Of a stretch of 64,000 nt of DNA, positions 51,736 to 63,588 are shown piece by piece (the stretch's first letter is position 1; each line of letters starts with the position of its first letter). The position numbers were made by a program, and so were the translations under genes. The stretch is taken from assembly GCA_022885665.1 (NCBI GenBank), contig JAGQDJ010000633.1, positions 1,240,001 through 1,304,000 of the forward strand. The letters run 5' to 3'. Below the pieces are notes generated by a model. The model was not told where the DNA came from. It made no database searches and saw nothing but the letters and a program-made list of their open reading frames with translations. The stretch is from Triops longicaudatus (taxonomy: Eukaryota > Arthropoda > Branchiopoda > Notostraca > Triopsidae).

Positions 51736-54700
51736 TTATGTGGCATGGGCTTTGTTGGCGCGATTGTGCGTTTGCACATGCTTCATCATATGATCTTTGC
51801 GAATAAACCCTTTCCGGCACACCTCACACCGAAAGGGTTTTTCTCCCGTGTGTAAACACATATGGCGGCGTAGATCCGTTTTGTGATTGAATTGCTTGGG
51901 ACACAATTCACACTTGTAAGGTTTTTCTCCAGCGTGCTTACTCTGATGCTCCCGGAAAAGATCGGCGTCCGGAAAGCGTTTGCCACAGGTTTTGCATTTA
52001 AACGGTTTTTCGCCGGCATGAAAGCTATTGTTGTGCTGGGTGAGATAACACACGCGGTTAAACGCTTTATCACACTCCGTACACTTGAACGTACCATCTT
52101 CGCTGCGCTTAGCGGGAACTTCGTTCTCATGCTCGTGTTCCGGCTCCGGTTCTGTCACCGGCAATGGATGCAACGGCTCTTCCATGCCATCACCGGCCAT
52201 ATTGCTATTGTCGTCGCCTTCTCGCTCGTCCAGCAGCATGTCTTCTTCAGCCGAGCCGTGCAAATCCTCGTTTTCGGCATGCAGCGGCTGGAGTTGAAGT
52301 TCTTGCTTGATTTTCTCGGCTGTCACCATCTCAGGATCGTCATCGTTGTTGTTATTATTGTTATTGTTGTTGTTGTGGAGATGGAGGGGCAAGATGGAAT
52401 CCGTTTGCGAGGCTGATTGCCCCGCCCCAGAGTAGATCTCGTGCTCCGTGGAACCCAAGTTCGACGGGCCGCTACTCAGGAGCGGGGCCATAGGGTTTGG
52501 GGGGTGCGTGTAACCTCCATTGTTGTGATAACCGTGTTGCTGCTGATGGTACGGTGGCATATTCATGGGCAAGCCTGGGTGATGGGAAGGGGACGGTGGC
52601 AAGGTGTTTCCCGCAGCCGTGCGTGGCGGATGCATCATGCCCATATGGCCCACGGCCGAAGATGAAGGCGGCGGTGGATTCTGGTAATAGGGATGCTGAC
52701 CAACGTGGTGCTGTAAAGGGGCCATGGGATAAGGGGTCCCGGAGGACATGGCTCCCCCGGGTCCGGGATGCATCAATCTGGAGACAAGTCCCGGTCCGGG
52801 ACCCGGACCAGGTCCGGAACCTTGCACAGGTAACGGAAATGGAGCATTACCTAAAGATCCCGTCGCACCCATAGGGGGTGATGGGCCATAAGTGTGAACC
52901 GGTGGCGCTGGAATATGGCCAGCAAAGGCTAATGGAGAGCTGACAGGTGGGTGCGAGTTCATATGGGGGCTATGCATGGGGGGCATGCCGGGTAGTGGTT
53001 GAGGAGGTTGCACTTGCCCGGATAGTAAAGAGGTTGCAGAGGAAGGAACAGAAGACAAATCCGACATGTTAATAGTATGTGGAGGAGGACGGGGACTTGG
53101 TTGACTTGATTTGCTCGGATCTTCCATCCCTAGAAAAGGAACACGACTCGAATTGAACACATGCTACTGAATCTTGCCTCACATGCATGCGCAAACATTG
53201 ATTCGTATCTTGTTTCCTGTTAAGTGCAGTGTTAAATAATGCGACGAATTTATGTATCAAATATAATATAATATAAAATAGGATTCAACCGATACCTGCG
53301 CTACGATAGAAAACAGAGGTACCCAACTGTTCCACATTCGCCAACTTGGGGGAATTTGTGTTTCAGACATTTTTTTTTTACAAAGTAACCTTGAATTTCA
53401 GGCAAAATTAACCCAATCTGACTAGCAGTACTCAATATTAATGAGTAAAAATTGAGAGCTAAACGAAAACTCTACTTAACTGCACGCAAAACCTCCGGAT
53501 TTCGCGGACATGACGTATTATCTTACAGTCGCCTTCTTAGTCCGCTATTAAGACCCCGAGATACACAAAATGGGATAGCCGAATAACATGGAAAATTTTC
53601 CGAGGTTTTGTTAAAGAGTGTTTCAGTATTTCTACTTACCGTTTTGACAGTGATGTAATGTTTAGCAATAACGGAATCTATTGACTTAAGAGTGTTTTCC
53701 AAAAAAGCTTACAATAAATTTGTAAACTTGTCTCATGCGTTACCAATTCTCTAAACTAACAAAAAAAGTGAAAACTAGGCAAACTTTCGTAGTAGGTACT
53801 ACGCTCGACAGTTCTATTCTAAGTTCGACACTGAAAGGCAAAATCAAAAGGGGAAAAAAGTTCGCGTAAACACACCTGCAAGGTTTTAAGATTTTCAGCA
53901 ATCACGTCGTGAAAGCTACTTGATAGATTTAATTTCCATTTACGGCAACAGTCGTGCGGCAGCTCTACCTACTGGACTTGTTCGTCCGATTATCATTTTT
54001 GTTCATTTATTTTAACAGCAAAATTCAATTCTAAGCTTGCATTTATCCCCAAAATAGACATAGACGCGTAGTACAATTAGTGCGAAGTATGACACTATTG
54101 TTGAAACGGTGAATGGAAATATTGAATCACTACTTTACAATAAGCTGGAAGATTTTCATTTTATCCGCCTTTCCCAAGTTGTGTTTACCGGGGCTTTAGC
54201 AAATCCACTGTTGAGAACACAAAAATTATCCTATTTTCTCTGAAAAGTAACCTGACATGACAGTCGTTTAGTTGCAAAACACACTGATTGCACAAAAAGT
54301 ATCGCTACAAATGGGAAAAAAAAAATTAAAACTGAATTTGTACGAGTGCTATCTCCGACCAATTATTTTTGGAAACTGTACGTGAAGCACGTATAGAAAT
54401 GGCAACGAGCGTCACGCCTGGTCTCCCAATAATGATAATAAAACAACAACTAAAACTGAAGCGAACTAGAAAAGCCTACAAACCCTTTCAATAGCGACAA
54501 CGTGACCATTTGATAAGTTACCGAAAACATTGTTCGGGTCACACATCGCATAATACACGTACTCCAACTACTGAGGAAAAATCTAAGCTAAGAATTAAGA
54601 GCAAAATTTTTCGAGGAAATGTACGCATCAATGGAAACAATTCTATCTATATACAACCCAAAATTTATCTAAAATGTCAACGACAAAAATATTTGCTCCA

Positions 54701-56278
54701 TTCTGATCGTGTTTGCTGCTTTGAGAGACATTTTGTGATTTGGGCAATTTCTTCCTCCAATGCACCCATTGGCAAACTAAGAAAAAAGTTAGGACACCCC
54801 TGACAGAAAATGCGTTTATCGCGTCAATTTTCGACAGAGCTATATTTTTTCCAAGAAACGGTAAAGATGGTAATTTTACCTCGACTATTACTAGCACTGC
54901 TTGAGCTTTGACTGTCATCTTGGCTATTAGTCGGACTCGGTGGACCAGATCCGTCGTCAGGTGGTGGAGGCGGTGGGACTTGACTTGCCGCTTTTTTGCC
55001 CCGACCTGTGGCTCGCAACGCTGGGTCCGGAGCTCCGGCTTTGACGGCATTTTTGTGCAATGTTGTGTTATAGTGGCGCTTTAAATGACCGCTGGAAGTG
55101 AACCACTTATTACATGCTTCACAATTGTAAGTCTTGGGGCGTTTGGCTTCGGATCCACCTTGGCCACCCGAGCTGGCCTTCCAAGTCGAGGTGTTAGGTG
55201 CCGGACTGTTGCGCGAAGCCGGGGCCAAAGTTGGCGACGGACTCGGATAAGGAGGCGTACTATGAGTGGAAGGCACCGTAGGTCCCGTTGGCCCAGGGCC
55301 AGGAGACATCGTGTACCCGGAAAACGCATGCAAATTATTAGGATTGTAGCCAGACTCCTCTGGACGTCGGTAATTTTGTGGCGTGGGCGGTTGTTGCGGA
55401 TGTACCAACGGCGGTGGAGTCATCCAGCCCACTGAGCTGCCCGTCGAAGTTGCTGGAGTGTACGGAGGAGTGGGAGCTAAGGGTCGATTTGTATGGTGCA
55501 ATGAAATGGACTGAGGAGGAAGGCCGCCGCTGCCGGGCGGTTGATAAACATGAACTTTGTGCGAATCCAGGTCTAATATTTCTGCAGCTTCGTTCCCACC
55601 TTCTGATTTCGGGGTCGGCGTCGATGTAGGGGTGTTACTAGAGGTTAGCTGGTCTGCCGAGTTCCCGCTCAAACCCACTAATCCCGGCTGAGCCCAATAC
55701 GCCTCCGAAGCCGGGTACCCTCCCGGTGTACTATGGGAGGTGGGTGTGGAATCATGCTGAGTGTGCATATGATCCATTAATGCAGGTACGGAATCAAACA
55801 CCGCACCGCATTTGTCGCACTGGGGATGGTTACCGGTCGGCCCGGCACCGCCATTCAACGCTTCAGCGGGATGGAATGGCGTGCCCGGCCCACCGTACGG
55901 ATGATAGCGCCGAGGCGGATTAACACCCACAAAGGCGTCATACCGGGGCTCAGCGTAATAGGCTTGAGACATGGGAGGAACGTTATGATTAAAAGGATCC
56001 GGCCCAGGCTCGTACGCGCTCGAATACAAGCGCGTGTCCTGGGTCCCGTTGGAGTACTCCATTTTGTTGTGTGTCGGTGAGGGTTGTACTCCGTTTACAT
56101 CGAGAGCCCACTGATTTGCCAATTGATCGTGTTGGTAAGCCAGATGAACATCGAGCGACTTGGGACTGTCGAAGACAATGTTGCACAAAGGGCAGTGCAA
56201 AGATGAAGAACAAGAAGGAGGTGGTGTTGACTGATAAGGAGAGGTAGTTTGTAAAGGAGGGGGAGGCAGACTGGCCAT
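51736..56278 (-). CDS. zld: Zelda/Vielfaltig-like C2H2 zinc-finger pioneer factor
   Basis: Two exons, 54880-56278 and 51736-53129, join across a 1.75 kb intron in phase 1 to 930 residues. ATG is at 56278 and the stop at 51736. Exon 1 has three spaced fingers: C29/C32/H45/H50, C154/C157/H170/H175, and an atypical one at 386-408 (CNKWFTSSGHLKRHYNTTLH) that I recall as a Zelda signature. It also carries an RYHPY motif at 124-128 and an acidic AAEILDLDSHKVHVY segment at 231-245. Exon 2 is Pro/Gly/His-rich with an Asn run, then four linked fingers at about 814-921, including KCELCPKQFNHKTDLRRH. Zelda opens chromatin during early zygotic activation in insects. That role here is inferred. A generic C2H2 factor is the fallback reading. 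Confidence 0.85.
53130..54879 (-). other. Intron of the Zelda-like gene
   Basis: Reverse-strand donor GTAAAA and acceptor CTTTTCTAG. It is AT-rich with no recognised gene. Both flanking ORFs run on into it for 10-20 codons in non-family sequence. Confidence 0.7.
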
Positions 56279-58361
56279 GCCAGGCCATGGAAGGCCCTCA
56301 CCACCTCAAAACACCCTGAGGTCACAGTGCCCCGTTGCCTGGAGAAAAATGGTCCGCTCCTATATGGTCGTGTGGGAGCAAAAGGCAAAAAGGAGCAGCC
56401 GAGACGAGAGAAAAAGAAAAAAGCGTCCCCAAAACAAGCACAGGTCACTTGTCTATGTTGCCCTGTCAAACACAAGGTGTAAGAGATTTCAAATACCCGT
56501 AGCCGCGGTTTTCCACCTCGCTTGTGTATAGGATGCTAGGGAGAGAATACAGCGAGTCTTCTCGGTCAAGTAGGGGCGGAGGCTGATAGCACGTGGGAAT
56601 CGGCCCTTCCCTTTCTTTTTTTGTCCCCCTACGAACCCGTATGTTGTGTAAATTGACACTACACACACTCTCACACGTTGTAAATGTTACGTTTCTATTA
56701 AATCCTCGCTGTCCAGGCGATAAAAAAAAACTTCGGGACGGACCTTAGCACAAGCAGCACTTGTTTCGTTATAGAAACGTTTTCGTAAATAGGAGAGCCA
56801 ATTCGGTTCCCGACAGCACGAGTGTCGGCACTTGTGCTCTGCTGGCCTAAACAAAAGGTGCCCGCGCCTTTTTCTTCTTCACCACTGCAAACTCTTCGTC
56901 GTGACGAGTAAGTCTACGGGGTTGACTTGAGCATGGACACGGCGACCGGTCCAGAAGGATGGGAGACGGTGAGCAGCGCTTCGATAGCACGCTGACGCTC
57001 ACGGCCATCTCATGCCAATCCTGATCGCCGAAGCACCAGCACCACAAGCAATGAAGAGTTTCAATAGGTCAGCCGAGTCCAAAAAGTAGTGGTACAAGGA
57101 TAAGCCGTGCGAAAGGCGACCTAAGGCTACGGATTCCCGTAACGAGTGCGCCATGGCATTTATCCCCCTTTTTTTGGGTTGTTTCTATCAACGCACTAGA
57201 AACGATTTGCGAGTCACACTTGTGCCACGTCTAGGCCATTATGGGCACTACTTTTCGTGTTTATTTGCCTTCGCTTAGCTTTGGCGAAGCTCTACGCCAC
57301 AACATTTAGTCCACGTTAAAACTTGTTGGGAGCTAGAGTGGGTGGCTTTCCCGTTTCACAATGACACGTTCACAGCAAATCCACACACGCTTTTTCTGTC
57401 GTTGGCTTACACGGGGGGTAGAAAGAATAAAAAAAAGTTGGGAGACTTTTTTTTTCTTTTCAGTGGGGATGTGCCAGCAAGGAAAGCCAATGGAGATGGA
57501 CGGTAGGCCGCGGTCAAGGCGACAAGAGGGGGGCTGCGGGTGCTACCCGCTTTTGCTACGACAATGACTCAAGTGGATCCCTGTATGCTGCGAGAGGGCA
57601 AGCGAATGCGCGTAGCACGTTTGCCGGCTACTCTGTGCTGTCGTCGGGGCTGTGGAACCAGCAAGCGAGCCAAGAGCCCCCCTTGCGACCGTTTTTCCGT
57701 TCATCGAAAATCGGTCCTCGGATTGGCTTGACTACAACGAAGCGTAGTGAAAGCAAGGCAGAGGTCTACATCGCCTCTAGCTTGGACAGCCCGAGCTTTG
57801 ACTCCCTCAGGGAGAACTCAAATGGCCAACTTGTCCTTGTTGGAGAACACACCTACACCCAACGCAGCGTTGGGAATTGGTAATTCTCACTTTTATCATT
57901 AGGGATGCGGGACATCTTGGTAGACGCGAATGAACTGCTTAGGCACGGAATGAGATAGGCGGTTCGCTCGAAAATTCAAATATGAAGGGCTTACTCCCTT
58001 CACGCCATCTAGCAAGTTTACTAAACATAAGATTTAAGCGCGAGAGTTTTAAATGCTACAGGATTCCATTCATATACGTCATGATTGAGAATTCTGAGAT
58101 ATATTGGAACAACTCAGTCATTTGGATACAAAAGTATAAAAAAAATCTTATATAAACTGAAGCATGGTATTCAATCAAGCCAAACATTTTAAGGTACACT
58201 GCATCACGAAGGAACACAAAATAAGACTTTCTTGGTGCTGCTATACCAGAAATTCGCCGCATGGAATGCGATTTCAAACTACCCTAGTTCATCCTTACTC
58301 CTTTTTTTCTGATTTATTATTTTTTTGCATGTTTTCTGATTTTTCTGTCATGTTTTCTGAT
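56279..58361. other. 5' flank of the Zelda-like gene and 3' flank of Shutdown
   Basis: About 2.1 kb. The left part probably contains the Zelda promoter and 5' UTR, and the right part the 3' UTR of Shutdown. No coding sequence or RNA gene is recognised. A repeated CATGTTTTCTGAT-like unit lies at about 58328-58362, next to the Shutdown stop. Confidence 0.55.
58313..58318 (-). terminator. Poly(A) signal for Shutdown (AATAAA, reverse strand)
   Basis: TTTATT on the plus strand gives AATAAA 44-49 bases beyond the stop codon at 58362-58364. This suggests a short 3' UTR. Confidence 0.5.
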
Positions 58362-59807
58362 TTATTTATTTTTCTGGAACATGTTTTGACATAGTGCTTT
58401 GTAGATCTCCTCTTCCCGCTTCACTTTTTCATTAATCTACCAGAAAAAAATGAATGACGGAAAATATGCACCATAAGCTATATCCTTACCAACTTTATTG
58501 CTTCATTAATCTTGGGATTATGTGGCTCCAGCTTTTGCGCTTGCAAATAACAGGATTTGGCCTTGTCACACTCGCCTAGGATGCGGAAAGCTTCACCCTT
58601 TCTGTGACAAGTGTAATGACATGAGCAACCCGACGACCAAAATTAAAGCAACCGAAATTACCTGAAAAGTGCCTTGACGTTTTGCGGATCAAGAGACAAT
58701 GCAGACTTGCACTGCACAATGGCTTGTTGTGGACGTGGTTCTCCCATAACCAAATACGCCTGGGCCGTATTTAAGTGTAAATACAAACGAAGGTCATTCC
58801 CTAGCAGCTCTTCTTCTTCATTATTATAACGATAATTTTCTAGCCAATCAATAGCTTTCCTGTAGCAACTGACAGCCTATATAGCACTTGTTTATAGTTT
58901 CGTCCGTCCAACTTAAGTAACTTGACGTCGTTACTTGTGAAAACTTCTTAGAATGAAACGCAGCGTTTCCGAGATTTCTTTGTGCATTAACAGCCTCGCT
59001 AAGGATGGAGAACGGCACTTTCTGACGCTCAGATCTGGATAATATTTCGAAAGCTTCGGCTGAATTGCTGTTGATCCATTTCAGCAACTCAACTTCAAAC
59101 AAAACACGTGCATCTAAAAAAAAAACATTCGATCAAATTCGAGCTTTATCAGTGTCAAAGGTATATCACTTCGCGGAACTCGTGGAGGCACGCCTTCGGC
59201 TAGGTTGTACACGGCGTCACAAAGAAACAACGCTTTCTCTCCTTTCCTCATAGATGAAACCGCAATATCTAAGCCCTGTACTACATCTCCTTGGCCAGTA
59301 CGGAATTTCTTCGGGCGATTCTGAAGCGCGGTGGAGTCGTACGGCTCATCAATATCCTCCAAATAGGCGCTGTAGTGGATGATGACCACGGAACCCTTCA
59401 TTACTTGCACTCCTTCGCCTTCCTTCATGACTTTTTTGCAGACACCACTATCTGGTGTTAGGGGCGTCATGGTCCTTTTGAGGGCATCAAATTGGCCCAA
59501 AGTCCTATCCGCGACACTCACTTCCACCGTACTCAGCGCTTTTTCGATGAGAGCAGAAGCCAACTCGTCACGGAATGAATCAAAGGTGTTTGATTCTTCT
59601 TCTTGCCCGTTTTCTACTAGCTCAATGTCGCAGACGTCTTCCATCGTAAGATTTTTGGCCCTTAGTACCTCCTGTAGCAGCCGACTAGGATACGGACAAT
59701 GTTTAGTTTCGACTATGTGAAATAGAAGAAAATTTGTCCAACCTTTCTTCGCTGTCGTCTCGCAAAGGCATCAATTCAACACGTCCATTCCCGATGTGTT
59801 CGTCCAT
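58362..59807 (-). CDS. shu: Shutdown/FKBP6-like co-chaperone of the piRNA pathway
   Basis: Six exons close in frame to 386 residues: 59743-59807, 59170-59684, 58935-59113, 58662-58876, 58490-58601, 58362-58436. An FKBP-type domain spans about residues 102-204. It contains IHYSAYLEDIDEPYDS and ends PRNARVLFEVELL, against human FKBP6 PPNTTVLFEIELL. A TPR region follows, including AVNAQRNLGNAAFHSKKF, AVSCYRKAIDWLENYR, ALSLDPQNVKALFRKGEAF and KLEPHNP. The FKBP12 catalytic tryptophan position is leucine (VVQGLDIA), so isomerase activity is doubtful, as reported for the family. Shutdown/FKBP6 works with Hsp90 in loading PIWI proteins. The start is the ATG at 59807, which splices in phase 2 to the next exon. 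An internal ATG at 59644 is possible. Confidence 0.88.
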
Positions 59808-60439
59808 GACGGACGAAATAAGCTTTGAAAACTGAGGTAGAAATTAATGATTTACGACAGCTTTATAAAGGAAAGGATTTGCATTGGATCACACACCACA
59901 CTGTTTTGATTTTTGCTTCTTTCTGTTTGTACTTGTCTAGGTGGCAGCACGTATCGGTTAACGAATTTTCTCGGAAGAGAACGCCTGCAAACGGTGATGC
60001 GGCGAGCGGCACACAACTGTCAATGTCGTCATCAACTGAAAATAGCGAGGAAATTTTTCATCTTTTGCCAGCTGCATTGTGCTTCGACTGTATAGTGTGT
60101 TAATTAATGGTATATTAATCACACCTAATGATAAGCATTGCACTCTCGGCTGTGTCATTACAAAATATTAAATTTTGCCATGTTGAAAAATTCTATTGAT
60201 TTGTAACTTTTCTGAGAAAAAGGATGCTAACGTTTTAACTGGCTTATCTTTGACTTCAAGGATTTGAGGAAATCCTTGTTCTCCTAAAATCTGACACTTT
60301 GCTCGGAGTGCTAGTGCTGTATGCTTTAAACCTTCTGCATTATGCTTCAAGAAGCGTTAAATTTATTTAAAACTTCTGTTGTAGGAAAAGGGCATAATTC
60401 GGACGTGATCACGAACTATTATTGAGTGATTGTTTCAGC
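59808..60439. promoter_or_regulatory. Shared divergent promoter interval, Shutdown and Ptp61F-like gene
   Basis: The two start codons lie head to head, 59807 (-) and 60440 (+), with 632 bases between them. Both 5' UTRs and promoters must fit here unless an unseen 5' exon lies elsewhere. TTTCAG directly before 60440 could be an acceptor, so a noncoding first exon for the plus-strand gene remains possible. No specific motif is claimed. Confidence 0.55.
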
Positions 60440-62943
60440 ATGGGTATTGTGCAGGTGGAAGAGGATTTTGCTCGTTTAGATGCGAGGGGAAGCAATGGCT
60501 GGAGTGCGCTCTTTACGGTAAGTCATCTATTCCATTTAAGCGGTTTGTATAGGACATGCCATTCGTTGTTTTCTACTGTGCATACCATAATACTCTTCGT
60601 ATTTACAGGAGATTCGACGGACGTCAGCGGGATATAACTATTCCTTAACGGAATCTCGAAAGGCTAGCAATGGCAATCTTAACCGGTACAAAGACGTGAG
60701 CCCTTATGATCACAGTCGAGTTGTTCTCTCTAGAGGAAAGTGTGATTACATCAATGCAAGTTTAGTAAAAGTTCCAGGAGCAGGACGTTCCTATATTCTA
60801 ACCCAAGGTCCCTTGGCTAACACCAGTGGTCACTTTTGGCTGATGATATGGGAGCAGAGAACTTACTCTATTATTATGCTGAACAAGATTATCGAGAAAA
60901 ACCAGATCAAATGCCACGAATATTGGCCATCTGGCAACAGACAATTGATCCTCAATGATGTACGTTTGTCCGTTAGTCTCGTAAGAGAGGAGCCGGATGA
61001 TCATTACATCAAGAGGAACTTCAAGTAATTGTTATTTATTATTCCGTGAAGAGCTTGTTCAATTATATATATAACAGGTTGGAGGATTTGGAGACAGGGG
61101 AGAGTCGAGAAGTGATTCAATTCCACTACGTCGCCTGGCCAGATTTTGGTGTTCCTCATTCAGCTAAAGCGTTTCTGGATTTTCTGTTTGCTGTCCGAGA
61201 AACCGGAGGCTTAGGAGCCCCTGACGGGCCTCCAGAAGTTGGACCATCTGTTGTGCATTGCTCAGCAGGAATCGGTCGCTCAGGCACCTTTTGCCTGGCC
61301 GATTCGTGTCTTTTGATGGTAATTAGTGTAAATCCTGACGAGTTTCGATAACAAAGCCTATTTTTTAGATGGCTAAAGGGAATTATCAAGTTTCAGTTCA
61401 GCAAGTGTTGCTGGATATGCGCCGGTATCGTATGGGTTTAATTCAGACCCCGGAACAGTTGCGATTCTCGTACTTGGCTATTATTGAGGGAGCTAGGCGA
61501 TTAGATTTGTCCGACAAAGTAAGTTTCTTTAATTTGTTGGTGAATTAAAGCTAGGAAGACCGTAAACTTCTTTTCTGTTTTTGTAGTAAAAGTTTTTTTT
61601 TTTCTCCTGAAACCTTATACGTCAGTTCATATTTGTATATAGTTTTTGTTTACATCTCCGTTCTGTTTTAGAATGTTATACCAAATGGCATTGACGAAGG
61701 AAGTGGGGAACTTCCGGAAGAAGATGAAAGCAGTTCGGAGTCCGAAATTAGTGAAGAAGGCGAAGAAGAGGCTTCAGAAGAAGAAGAAAGTGACGAGGGC
61801 GGAGTCAGTCCACCCAAAATTCCGCGTCCAGTAGAAGTCATTGAACAGAGCACAGAAACCACTTGTCAGCCTTGCAAGGACCCTCCTCCTATTCCTCCTA
61901 GAGGCGAGTCTTTAAGCAAACCTGCAAGAAAAGAAAGTAGGTCATTTTCCTTTTTCACTGCTGTTCATTTACGTTACAGCGTAATTAAATTATGTATTTT
62001 CCTCCAGGTGATGACGAAGAAAACCCACCACCTTTACCGCCCCGACCACCCAGTTTTCCGTCCAGGCCAAGTGTACCGAACGGTCCTCCCGATAGGCCCT
62101 TGCCATCCATCCCCCAAGATGCGCAAGTTTCAGAATCTTCGGAAATGGGAAGCTCTGAAGACGAATTAGAAGAGGAAAGCGTTTCGTCCAGCGAAGTGAA
62201 GGAATCAATAGAGGTGATTGAACCCCATTTACTGGCCGAAGTCAAGAAGCCCGAAGAAGTAGAATTGCCCCGGGAAAGCTTGTCGAGTATAGAGTTAGAT
62301 GAATCGAATGAAAGGTAAGAATGATCTCCCTTACTACTTTCTTTGTTTATAGCATAGTATGCTTGAAGTCGCCATTTTTTTCTCCGGTGTGCCCATGAAC
62401 CTCTTTCCCTAATCGCCGTAGCTATATCGTTGATTTATAAAATCCTGTCAACCGAAAGGTCACGTGACATCCAATACCGGCGAGCCCCAAACAAAGGCTA
62501 CCGGACAATGTGTATAGTTTTGGCGAGGGCGTGATTTTTCGTGATTATGATATCAAGCGTGCAGCATGTTCGTTATATAATATTCATATAAGATAACAAA
62601 AGTCGGAAGCTTTGTTTGGAGCCGGTCTTGCAGTCACGCGTCGCTATAGTCTCTTCTTGCCTTTCGAAAACCCCTCTGAGAGTTACGTGTAACCGGTAAC
62701 CTCTTCGCTTGTAGTGGCAATGCCTTGCGGGACCGCCGCGGAGCTGAACGTCGTGAGCGATTAGCCCGCACAGCAGCCCTCATTTCGGATCTGAAAGAAA
62801 AGCAGAAGAACAGCGAGGTGTGGCAACGACGAAAGAGGTGGCTTCTTTCACCCTTGCCCTTAAGTGTGGGGTTTGGTGTAGCTGTCGTAGCGGCTGCCGT
62901 GCTGTACCGAACTTACCTGGACGGAGGCGGAGCAATGACCTAA
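60440..62943 (+). CDS. Ptp61F: PTP1B/Ptp61F-like tyrosine phosphatase, membrane-anchored isoform
   Basis: Seven exons close in frame to 561 residues: 60440-60517, 60609-61024, 61078-61318, 61369-61518, 61672-61936, 62008-62314, 62715-62943. The catalytic domain matches PTPN1/PTPN2 closely. It has the pTyr loop NRYKDVSPYDHSR (Tyr near 53), WPDFGVP with general acid Asp 187, the P-loop HCSAGIGRSG with nucleophile Cys 226 and Arg 232, and the Q-loop QTPEQ with Gln 271 and 275. The non-catalytic tail is acidic and then proline-rich. PPLPPRPPSFPSRP fits SH3 ligands; in flies Ptp61F binds the adaptor Dock. The last exon ends in a hydrophobic segment of about 20 residues (VGFGVAVVAAAVLY), a tail anchor for the ER membrane. 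Substrates are expected to be insulin-receptor and JAK-STAT components, by homology only. Confidence 0.95.
62315..62714 (+). other. Intron before the membrane-anchor exon of Ptp61F
   Basis: Donor GTAAGA, acceptor CGCTTGTAG. The same donor can also pair with the acceptor at 63536. No other gene is seen. Confidence 0.7.
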
Positions 62944-62989
62944 ACACTGTCAACTGTTTGAGAGGGAGACCCAGTGCCGACGGACTGAC

Positions 62990-62995
62990 ATTAAA
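62990..62995 (+). terminator. Variant poly(A) signal ATTAAA after the membrane-anchor exon
   Basis: ATTAAA lies 47 bases after the TAA that ends the membrane-anchored isoform. Cleavage here would remove the distal nuclear-tail exon, which would make poly(A) choice part of the isoform switch. Confidence 0.4.
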
Positions 62996-63536
62996 AAGCC
63001 TTGTTCTTTCTTTTTGCGTTTTGGTCATATGACAAGGGGCTTGTAACCTCGGTTTCTTGACGCATTTCCTCCCCGATTATTTGTTAGATTTTTGTTTCGT
63101 TTTGCTCTAAGTCCAGTTGGTTTGGATGTCGCGTGACCCAACTGTTGTAACTTTCTCCTTGACTACCTTCCGCAGTGCATTGCTTAATTAGCCACCTCAT
63201 CATTATCTCCATTTGCGTGTAGGGTGGTGTATGCACCACTGAAGTTAAATGAACGAGTCCAGTGTTCGATAGCAATAGGAAACGATGCGCCAAGTCAAAA
63301 CGAAGAGATTCTTCTTTGTTTCTCTGATCTGTCATCAAAATCACATCCTAATCAGAAAAAAAGAACACTTATCTAACTTACCCTGGAGGCAAATGTAGAC
63401 TGGAACATCATTTACCAGAACATATACATTTACATTTTCATTAAAAATGAAAATTTTTACTTTTTTGAGTTTTGGATTTAGCTATTCCTTTGTTTTAATC
63501 TATTCAAAGTCGCCTTTTTTCATCGCTTTCTTGCAG

Positions 63537-63588
63537 GTGCGATGACAACGAACCACGGCGGAAACGGGCACGAACTGGGTTCAACTAA
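63537..63588 (+). CDS. Ptp61F: Ptp61F-like gene: alternative last exon with nuclear-signal tail
   Basis: The acceptor CTTTCTTGCAG is followed by G, which completes the AG left by the exon ending at 62314. The frame then reads CDDNEPRRKRARTGFN and a TAA at 63586-63588. The tail holds a PRRKRAR basic cluster like a monopartite nuclear signal. Skipping the membrane exon gives 502 residues. Drosophila Ptp61F is known to make a membrane and a nuclear form from alternative 3' ends, and the arrangement here is the same. Phase, acceptor quality and motif agree. Expression is not shown by the sequence. Confidence 0.8.

Noticed and set aside
51883..52416. 177-codon plus-strand ORF opposite the zinc fingers
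   Set aside because: It is the antisense shadow of the Zelda-like coding sequence and resembles no family.
53130..53160. ATG at 53160 as the start of a separate zinc-finger gene
   Set aside because: The acceptor CTTTTCTAG at 53130 and the in-phase donor at 54879 join the ORF to the upstream finger exon, giving the Zelda finger layout.
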